Shown here: in pieces, positions 16,785 to 21,231 of the stretch
Numbering within the stretch: position 1 is the stretch's first letter
How the letters are laid out: every line of letters starts with the position of its first letter
Source of the DNA: Bacteroidota bacterium
GTDB taxonomy: Bacteria > Bacteroidota > Bacteroidia > Bacteroidales > PUMT01
DNA: 21,231 bases
Assembly (NCBI GenBank): GCA_003567115.1
Contig: PXAP01000278.1
Coordinates: 1-21,231 of the forward strand
Reading direction: 5' to 3'
Program-made: the position numbers and the translations under genes
Notes under the pieces: model-generated
The model's input: only the letters and a program-made list of their open reading frames with translations
Told to the model about the DNA's origin: nothing
Database searches by the model: none

Positions 16785-16816
16785 AAGTCCCGGGCATAAT
16801 CCTGAACCCGGGTCTT
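16785..16816. terminator. Possible bidirectional terminator hairpin
   Basis: AAGTCCCGGG (16785-16794) pairs with CCCGGGTCTT (16807-16816) across a 12-base loop, nine pairs with one T-T mismatch. It lies in the gap between the convergent N-acyltransferase and amidophosphoribosyltransferase genes, where a shared terminator is expected. No strong T-run follows on either strand, so intrinsic termination is uncertain. Confidence 0.4.
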
Positions 16817-16881
16817 TCTGTGCAGAGCATTGGGCATTGGGGATTGACCAACCTGTAAAAAAGAACAGATATCTTCCATTT

Positions 16882-18783
16882 TCAGTACGACCTCTGGTCG
16901 CGTGATTCAATATAATTAATGAATGAGGTGTTGACTACCTTGTTACCCCCGGGGGTGGGGTAATTCCCTGTAAAATACCAGTCACCTTTATGATTCGGAC
17001 AGGCTTTGTGAAGATTTTCAATTGTCTGGTATACTATTTCAACCTCTGCTTTAATATTTTCAGTCTTGATAATGGAGACTATCCTGGCTGAAATTTCCTC
17101 AGGAGTAAATGGCTTGTATATCTCCCTGACATAATTAACTATCTGTTCGACGGGCTTATCCTGCTGATCTTTTGAAAGCCGGTATACTTCCCGGATAACA
17201 TCTTCCCTGCCTCTATCCTTCAAAAGATCTATGGCGGCATGAAAAGCAATAAAATCGCTTAGTCTGGTCATGTCTATACCATAACAGTCCGGATACCGTA
17301 TTTGGGGCGAAGATGAAACAATGACTATCTTTTTGGGATCCAATCTGTCCAGAATTTTTAATATGCTTATTTTCAATGTGGTACCTCTGACTATGGAATC
17401 GTCAATAATAACCAGATTGTCCACTCCCCTGGCAATTGTCCCGTAGGTTATATCGTAAACATGGCCCGCCAGGTCATCCCTGGCTTTTTTCTGTGAAATA
17501 AAAGTTCGGAGCTTAACATCCTTAATGGCAATTTTTTCCACCCTTGGCCCGGTGGCAAAAAGGCTGGTGATCTCTTCTTCCGATAATTTATCACCTTCGG
17601 TAATGATTTTCCTGGTCTTCGCTTTAAGCATGTGATTCTCAATACCCTTTACCATTCCATAAAAAGCCGACTCAGCAGTATTTGGAATATATGAGAAAAC
17701 GGTATTTACCAGATCATGGTCAACTGCTTTAAGTATTTGCGGGGTTAAAAGCTCACCGAGCATTTTTCTTTCGCGGTAAATATCCTCATCGCCCCCCCTG
17801 GAAAAATATATCCTTTCAAAAGAGCAGGCACTATGCTGATAAGGTGACCGAATGGTTTTATCAATTATCCTTCCGTCCTTCTTAACAAGCAGCATGTTTC
17901 CCGGATTAAGCTCTCTTACCTGATTAACCGGAACATCCAACACGGTCTGTATAACCGGCCGTTCAGATGTAATTATAACAACCTCATCATCTGAATAATA
18001 AAAAGCAGATCTTATCCCCCAGGGATCTCTGCACACAAACATATCACCATGCCCGATGATTCCGGCAACAACGTATCCCCCGTCCCAGTCCTTGCTCGAA
18101 ACTTCCATCACTTTGTGAACATCAAGATTTGATTCAATAAGTCCGGAAATTTCCGGATTTGTATAACCCTTTTCTTTATATTTTCTGAACAGGTATTGAT
18201 TCTCCTCATCCAGAAAATGGCCGACCTTTTCCAGAATGGTAACTGTATCCGAATATGCCTTCGGATGCTGACCCAGTTCAATGAGTTTATTGAACAGCTC
18301 ATCAGTATTGGTAAGATTAAAATTGCCTGCAAGCACAAGGTTCCGCGACTTCCAGTTATTCTCACGCATTACCGGATGAACATGATTAATGCTGGTATTC
18401 CCGAAGGTCCCGTAACGAAGGTGGCCAAGATATATCTCTCCGGCAAAAGGTATGTGATCCCTTGCATATGAAGGATCATCGAACAGTTCAGGATTATGTT
18501 CTTCTATACGGCTGAACTGACGGCCGATTTTGGTGAACACATCATTTATTGAAGAAGGAATATTGGACCGGTGGCGGAAAAGGTATGGTTGTCCCGGACA
18601 AAGATCAAATTTTATACTTACTACACCCGCACCATCCTGTCCGCGATTATGCTGCTTTTCCATAAGCAGGTAAAGCTTATCAAGTCCGTACCGCCAGGTA
18701 CCGTATTTTTCCTGATAATATTCAAGGGGCTTAAGAAGCCGTATGGAAGCAATACCACACTCATGTTTTATTAAATCGGACAT
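16882..18783 (-). CDS. PurF-like amidophosphoribosyltransferase, long form
   Basis: The protein joins a class II glutamine amidotransferase domain to a type I phosphoribosyltransferase domain, the architecture of PurF, which makes 5-phosphoribosylamine from PRPP and glutamine in the first step of purine synthesis. The nucleophile is Cys9 in HECGIA, so eight residues must be removed to free it. Further motifs are RGQDGAG (47-53), GHLRYGT (120-126), GNFNLTN (153-159), SDT (178-180) and DPWGIR (253-258). The PRPP loop is VIIDDSIVRGTT (458-469) and SSPQIRYPDCYGIDM follows (491-505). At 633 residues it is over 100 longer than usual PurF, with extra segments around 80-118 and 190-225 and a C-terminal extension of about 85 residues. 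The oxyanion segment has Asn-Phe where PurF has Asn-Gly. It may be a lineage-specific paralogue, so I leave the symbol blank. Confidence 0.88.
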   Translation of the reverse strand: MSDLIKHECGIASIRLLKPLEYYQEKYGTWRYGLDKLYLLMEKQHNRGQDGAGVVSIKFDLCPGQPYLFRHRSNIPSSINDVFTKIGRQFSRIEEHNPELFDDPSYARDHIPFAGEIYLGHLRYGTFGNTSINHVHPVMRENNWKSRNLVLAGNFNLTNTDELFNKLIELGQHPKAYSDTVTILEKVGHFLDEENQYLFRKYKEKGYTNPEISGLIESNLDVHKVMEVSSKDWDGGYVVAGIIGHGDMFVCRDPWGIRSAFYYSDDEVVIITSERPVIQTVLDVPVNQVRELNPGNMLLVKKDGRIIDKTIRSPYQHSACSFERIYFSRGGDEDIYRERKMLGELLTPQILKAVDHDLVNTVFSYIPNTAESAFYGMVKGIENHMLKAKTRKIITEGDKLSEEEITSLFATGPRVEKIAIKDVKLRTFISQKKARDDLAGHVYDITYGTIARGVDNLVIIDDSIVRGTTLKISILKILDRLDPKKIVIVSSSPQIRYPDCYGIDMTRLSDFIAFHAAIDLLKDRGREDVIREVYRLSKDQQDKPVEQIVNYVREIYKPFTPEEISARIVSIIKTENIKAEVEIVYQTIENLHKACPNHKGDWYFTGNYPTPGGNKVVNTSFINYIESRDQRSY

Positions 18784-19142
18784 CTTTTGTTTTATTAATA
18801 TCGAATATGCAAAAGTAATATTTTAATCAAAAAATGCTTCATTCAGATTTCGATACAACAGAATATTAAGGTTGATTAAAGCATTGCTGCAAAAAATCGT
18901 TTTATCAGTATCCGTCCATCATATCACCTATCATTGCCCGGTTGATTCTATCTGATTCCTGAAAATAAATATAGAAAGCTAAATCTTTATTCATTCTCTT
19001 CTATTTCAACCTGCTAACCCTGCTGCGATCAGAAAGAAATGCACCACGGTGAATAATCATTACCGCAACGGCAATTATCATGCGGGCACAAATGGATCAG
19101 ACCGGTGGCAACCGTTCGGAAGAAACAGCTATTTTAATGGAA
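18784..19142. other. 359-base gap upstream of the amidophosphoribosyltransferase gene
   Basis: The gap separates the 3' end of the SPOR gene from the start of the amidophosphoribosyltransferase gene, both on the minus strand. Next to the latter is a perfect -7 element (18810-18817). The rest shows no RNA gene, no strong hairpin and no convincing protein. A 38-codon plus-strand frame (GTG at 19049, stop at 19165) and a 26-codon minus-strand frame are the only short candidates and neither is persuasive. Confidence 0.5.
18810..18817 (-). promoter_or_regulatory. Putative -7 element for the amidophosphoribosyltransferase gene
   Basis: The minus strand reads TACTTTTG, an exact match to the Bacteroidota -7 consensus TAnnTTTG. 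It would start transcription near 18803, about 20 bases before the ATG at 18783. No TTTG was found at the expected -33 distance, so the promoter is only half supported. No purine riboswitch is evident in the short leader. Confidence 0.4.
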
Positions 19143-19595
19143 TTAATCCAGATCGGGAAAATTGATCCGGTCACTTATTATAAATGAATATGGATAATCC
19201 CGGCTTATTTTCCTTTGCATTTTCAAGGCCTCACTCCTGGTCCTGAAATCACCCACATATACCTTGAAGTTGGGAGCATCATAAATAAGGTAGGTCTCAA
19301 TATCGGGATATTTATCGTAAAACCCGGCCCTTATTTCAGTGGCATTGGGGCGTGCACTCTGCCCGGATTCAGAAAATATCCTGATCCGGTAACCCTGGAT
19401 ACCCTCCCTTTTTGAATTGATCTTTATATGCCGTAAAACAAGTTCATCAAGACGCTCATCCTGATTAACATTCAACCTTTCCTGATGATTAAACCGGCTT
19501 AAAGTGTCATTACAGGAATAAGGCCGGGCCGCAACGGTTCCGGCGTGAATTAACAATGGAAGAAAACAAAAAAATACAATTCTGCGAAATCTCAT
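19143..19595 (-). CDS. Small exported SPOR-domain protein
   Basis: The 150-residue product begins with a signal peptide (MRFRRIVFFCFLPLLIHAGTVAA, cleavage likely near Ala22-Ala23), then a polar linker (about 24-66) and a SPOR domain (about 67-145) with GYRIRIFSESG at its start and FKVYVGDFRTRSEALKMQRKI in its second half, the usual pattern. SPOR domains bind glycan strands lacking stem peptides, which are enriched at division septa, so the protein probably acts in the periplasm at the septal wall; this is inference. I reject the upstream TTG start at 19628, because the ATG at 19595 begins directly at the signal peptide and the TTG lies inside a predicted -7 element. It lies 101 bases downstream of the lipoprotein gene. 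Confidence 0.85.
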   Translation of the reverse strand: MRFRRIVFFCFLPLLIHAGTVAARPYSCNDTLSRFNHQERLNVNQDERLDELVLRHIKINSKREGIQGYRIRIFSESGQSARPNATEIRAGFYDKYPDIETYLIYDAPNFKVYVGDFRTRSEALKMQRKISRDYPYSFIISDRINFPDLD

Positions 19596-19625
19596 GATAA
19601 TTTTACACGGTAATTTTAATGAATA

Positions 19626-19657
19626 CAAAATAACTATTTATAAAATTAAAAACCAAA
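19626..19657 (-). promoter_or_regulatory. Putative promoter of the SPOR-domain gene
   Basis: On the minus strand TTTG (19654-19657, exact -33) is followed after 20 bases by TTATTTTG (19626-19633, one mismatch to TAnnTTTG). The spacing fits the 19-21 base rule of Bacteroidota sigma factor promoters. Transcription would start near 19619, about 24 bases before the ATG at 19595. Confidence 0.42.
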
Positions 19658-19696
19658 CAACCATCCCGGTAAATGCCAGGCAGTTAATTAACATAT

Positions 19697-20152
19697 TCAA
19701 CTTAATATCAGCCTTGTCCTTTCATCAACTGTTACACTTCTGATAAAAGGGAATGAGCGAACCCTTATTTCACCTTTAATTACAACTTCGGCCTGCCTGT
19801 CAAGAAAAAGATTGAACATTGAAAAAGCACCTTTTAGAATATCGGATAATTCGACTTCCATCGGAAATGTAAATATTTCGGAAGATTTTGAAGGAATTAA
19901 CACATTTTCAACATTTCTTATCTTTCCCATATATTGATTATTGATATATACATCCAGGTCTACATCGACAATCCGCAACCGGAAACGGGAAGGATTATCA
20001 ATAGGCATCAAAACATCAAATTCAATAGACCTGTCTGCAAACCTGCCGGGACGAATATCTTCAATCTCACCCACTTCAATATTTTCAATACCGGCACAGG
20101 ATACGAATGCAATTGTAAAAATGATAAAAATCAGGGGATATAAAAACTTCAT
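19697..20152 (-). CDS. Small LEA type 2/WHy-like lipoprotein
   Basis: The 151-residue product has a lipoprotein signal peptide (MKFLYPLIFIIFTIAFVSC) with the lipid-modified residue likely Cys19. The rest has the layout of an LEA-2/WHy beta-sandwich: a first strand with IENIEVGEIEDIRPGRF, then FDVLMPIDNPSRFRLRIVDVDLDVYINNQYMGKI (about 45-78), whose P-I-D-N-P motif and following strands are typical, then SEIFTFPMEVELSDILKG and a last strand IKGEIRVRSFPF. Such proteins are small envelope proteins of unknown molecular role, in some cases linked to stress tolerance. Start ATG at 20152. The SPOR-domain gene follows after 101 bases on the same strand and appears to have its own promoter. Confidence 0.75.
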   Translation of the reverse strand: MKFLYPLIFIIFTIAFVSCAGIENIEVGEIEDIRPGRFADRSIEFDVLMPIDNPSRFRLRIVDVDLDVYINNQYMGKIRNVENVLIPSKSSEIFTFPMEVELSDILKGAFSMFNLFLDRQAEVVIKGEIRVRSFPFIRSVTVDERTRLILS

Positions 20153-20228
20153 ATGTACAGCTCAATCAATTGAATAAATAATAGCGTTAAAATAAGCTTT
20201 TTTTTTAATACGTCTGTAATTGCTGTGT

Positions 20229-20381
20229 AATTTTGGCTGAAAAAATTTAATGTATATTTCTCCTGTAAAACGAAGCCAAAATTTTGTTTAAAAAATACAA
20301 AATTTTGACCTGCGGTCGATTATACATGCTATTAAAAGCTCGTTTTACAATATAGTTTAGATGTATAATTGACTTACAGTC
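20229..20381. repeat. Nest of inverted repeats, possible MITE-like or regulatory element
   Basis: Several separate inverted repeats occupy about 150 bases. AATTTTGGCT (20229-20238) pairs with AGCCAAAATT (20274-20283). TGTAAAACGA (20264-20273) pairs with TCGTTTTACA (20340-20349). CAAAATTTTG, itself palindromic, occurs at 20277-20286 and 20298-20307. ATTATACAT (20319-20327) pairs with ATGTATAAT (20361-20369), and each of these arms continues outward into a GAC-N5-GTC half-palindrome (20307-20317 and 20371-20381). Pairs of 9-10 perfect bases at this density are unlikely by chance even in AT-rich DNA. What it does is unknown. Confidence 0.6.
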
Positions 20382-20429
20382 GGAACCGCTTCGCTTTCCC
20401 ATGAAATTTTTTTCATCCGTCTGTGTGTA

Positions 20430-20460
20430 TTTTCGGATAAAAAAAATTCATGTACATTTG
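20430..20460 (+). promoter_or_regulatory. Putative promoter of the AbgT-family transporter gene
   Basis: TTTT (20430-20433, followed by C) is separated by 19 bases from TACATTTG (20453-20460), an exact match to the Bacteroidota -7 element TAnnTTTG. Transcription would begin near 20467, giving a leader of about 80 bases before the ATG at 20549. Confidence 0.42.
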
Positions 20461-20548
20461 ACAATTTCTGTTTTTTGTTCAACATTTACTACTCTTATAA
20501 CGTCGGTTAGTATCAAATATTGATTAAAATCATAAAATGCGGAGATCT

Positions 20549-21231
20549 ATGGGTAAATCCGGAAATTTTTTTTCAAAAGCATTTGCAAAATCACTCGATT
20601 ATATTGAAATAATTGGTAATAAACTTCCACATCCGGCAACAATTTTTGCCCTGCTTGCCCTTTTGGTAGTTCTGCTTTCAACCCTCACCCACTGGCTGGG
20701 AACTTCGGCTGTTCATCCGGTGGACCGGAGTGTTGTTGAGGTAAACAACCTTCTGAGCGCCGATGGTATAAGATGGATATACACCAATATACTGGGCAAT
20801 TTCCTCAGGTTCCCTCCCCTTGGCTATGTACTGGTAGTGATGATCGGGATTGGACTGGCAGAAGGAACCGGTCTGTTTGCCGTATTGATCAGGTCTCTTG
20901 TGCTAAGTGCTCCTCCAAAACTTATAACCTATGCCATAGTTCTGGCGGGGATTATCAGCGGACTGGCGGTGGAGGCGGGGTACGTGATCCTCATACCTCT
21001 GGGAGCAATGCTCTTTCATGCACTGGGAAGGCATCCCATGGCAGGACTGGCGGCCGCTTTCTGCGGGGTGAGCGGCGGATTTGGTGCAAACTTCCTGATC
21101 GGTTCGGTCGATCCCATTCTTGCAGGTATATCCACCTCTGCCGCTCAGCTTATTATTCCCGATATGGTTATTAACCCCGCGGTGAACTATTATTTTATGA
21201 TAGCTTCAAGCTTTATTGTGTTATTTATAGG
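20549..21231 (+). CDS. AbgT-family transporter, N-terminal part (cut by window edge)
   Basis: The frame opens at ATG 20549, preceded by GGAG five bases upstream, and stays open to the end of the window (227 codons). The product starts with a short polar segment, then YIEIIGNKLPHPATIFALLALLVV, the usual opening of AbgT proteins, followed by several membrane segments and the conserved stretches FPPLGYVLVVMIGIGLAEGTGLF, GIISGLAVEAGYVILIPLGA and AFCGVSGGFGANFLIGSVDPILAGIST. AbgT proteins are inner membrane transporters of about 500 residues: E. coli AbgT imports p-aminobenzoyl-glutamate, while MtrF and YdaH export sulfonamides. Which applies here cannot be told. More than half of the protein lies outside the window. 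Confidence 0.92.
   Translation, partial: MGKSGNFFSKAFAKSLDYIEIIGNKLPHPATIFALLALLVVLLSTLTHWLGTSAVHPVDRSVVEVNNLLSADGIRWIYTNILGNFLRFPPLGYVLVVMIGIGLAEGTGLFAVLIRSLVLSAPPKLITYAIVLAGIISGLAVEAGYVILIPLGAMLFHALGRHPMAGLAAAFCGVSGGFGANFLIGSVDPILAGISTSAAQLIIPDMVINPAVNYYFMIASSFIVLFI

Larger units (their letters stand above)
20153..20548. other. 396-base divergent gap between lipoprotein and transporter genes
   Basis: No gene is visible. The left half (20229-20381) is packed with inverted repeats, described separately. The right half has a short hairpin, ATGAAA-TTTT-TTTCAT (20401-20416), a second stem ATCCG/CGGAT (20415-20419 with 20434-20438), and a good promoter candidate for the transporter. No tRNA or known riboswitch was recognised. 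Confidence 0.6.

Noticed and set aside
16887..16900. CGACC-TCT-GGTCG hairpin at the end of the amidophosphoribosyltransferase gene as a terminator
   Set aside because: It lies within the last codons of the gene, has only five pairs and is not followed by a T-run in the direction of transcription.
18997..19077. Minus-strand frame MIIAVAVMIIHRGAFLSDRS as a small membrane peptide
   Set aside because: Only 26 codons, preceded closely by a stop and without a ribosome binding site or promoter; the hydrophobic run is short and likely chance.
19596..19628. TTG start of the SPOR-domain gene at 19628
   Set aside because: It would put 11 polar and mixed residues ahead of a good signal peptide, and it lies within the predicted -7 promoter element.
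20773..21174. A 133-codon plus-strand frame rich in Arg, Gly and Ser inside the transporter region
   Set aside because: It is out of frame with the AbgT-family gene, which opens at 20549 and reads without interruption to the window end with clear family motifs.

Overview
The window is chromosomal DNA from a member of the Bacteroidota, probably close to Bacteroidales/Marinilabiliales. The protein sequences are of that type: a MurC that begins near a YFIGAGGIGMSALARY motif, a minimal FtsL, an MraY with a central insert, and a PurF-like protein of about 630 residues. Several gaps carry TAnnTTTG-type -7 elements, most with a TTTG-like -33 partner, and Shine-Dalgarno sequences are mostly absent. 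No phage genes, intact insertion sequence, CRISPR array, tRNA or rRNA was seen.

Positions 1-14524, minus strand, hold a nearly complete division and cell wall (dcw) cluster. Read in the direction of transcription the order is mraZ, rsmH, ftsL-like, ftsI (with a PASTA domain), murE, mraY, murD, ftsW, murG, murC, ftsQ, ftsA, ftsZ (cut off by the left edge). Most genes are 4-15 bases apart or overlap by ATGA, so the cluster looks like one long operon. The two looser joints are ftsL-ftsI, which carries a palindromic element, and ftsA-ftsZ, which is 211 bases. The products make UDP-MurNAc-peptide (MurC, MurD, MurE), lipid I and II (MraY, MurG), polymerise and crosslink septal peptidoglycan (FtsW, FtsI) and organise the ring (FtsZ, FtsA, FtsQ, FtsL). 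MurE has the DNPR motif of meso-diaminopimelate-adding enzymes. murF and ddl are absent.

Positions 14525-14660 are a divergent promoter region. It contains four copies of a CCACTTT heptamer (AAAGTGG on the mraZ strand) spaced exactly 10 bases apart, a convincing MraZ operator.

Positions 14661-16708, plus strand, encode an OlsA/GlsA-type O-acyltransferase and an OlsB/GlsB-type N-acyltransferase. Together they are expected to make a diacylated amino-acid lipid, probably a glycine lipid as in Bacteroides.

Positions 16882-20152, minus strand, encode a long PurF-like amidophosphoribosyltransferase, a small exported SPOR-domain protein and a small LEA/WHy-type lipoprotein. After a 396-base gap full of inverted repeats, an AbgT-family transporter starts on the plus strand at 20549 and runs off the right edge.

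The genes are mostly housekeeping and I found no evidence of a new defence or mobile system. The points most worth a second look are the MraZ operator placed between the cell wall operon and the aminolipid genes, the IS200/IS605-like hairpin remnant ahead of ftsI, the nest of inverted repeats near 20.3 kb, and the unusual PurF homologue.
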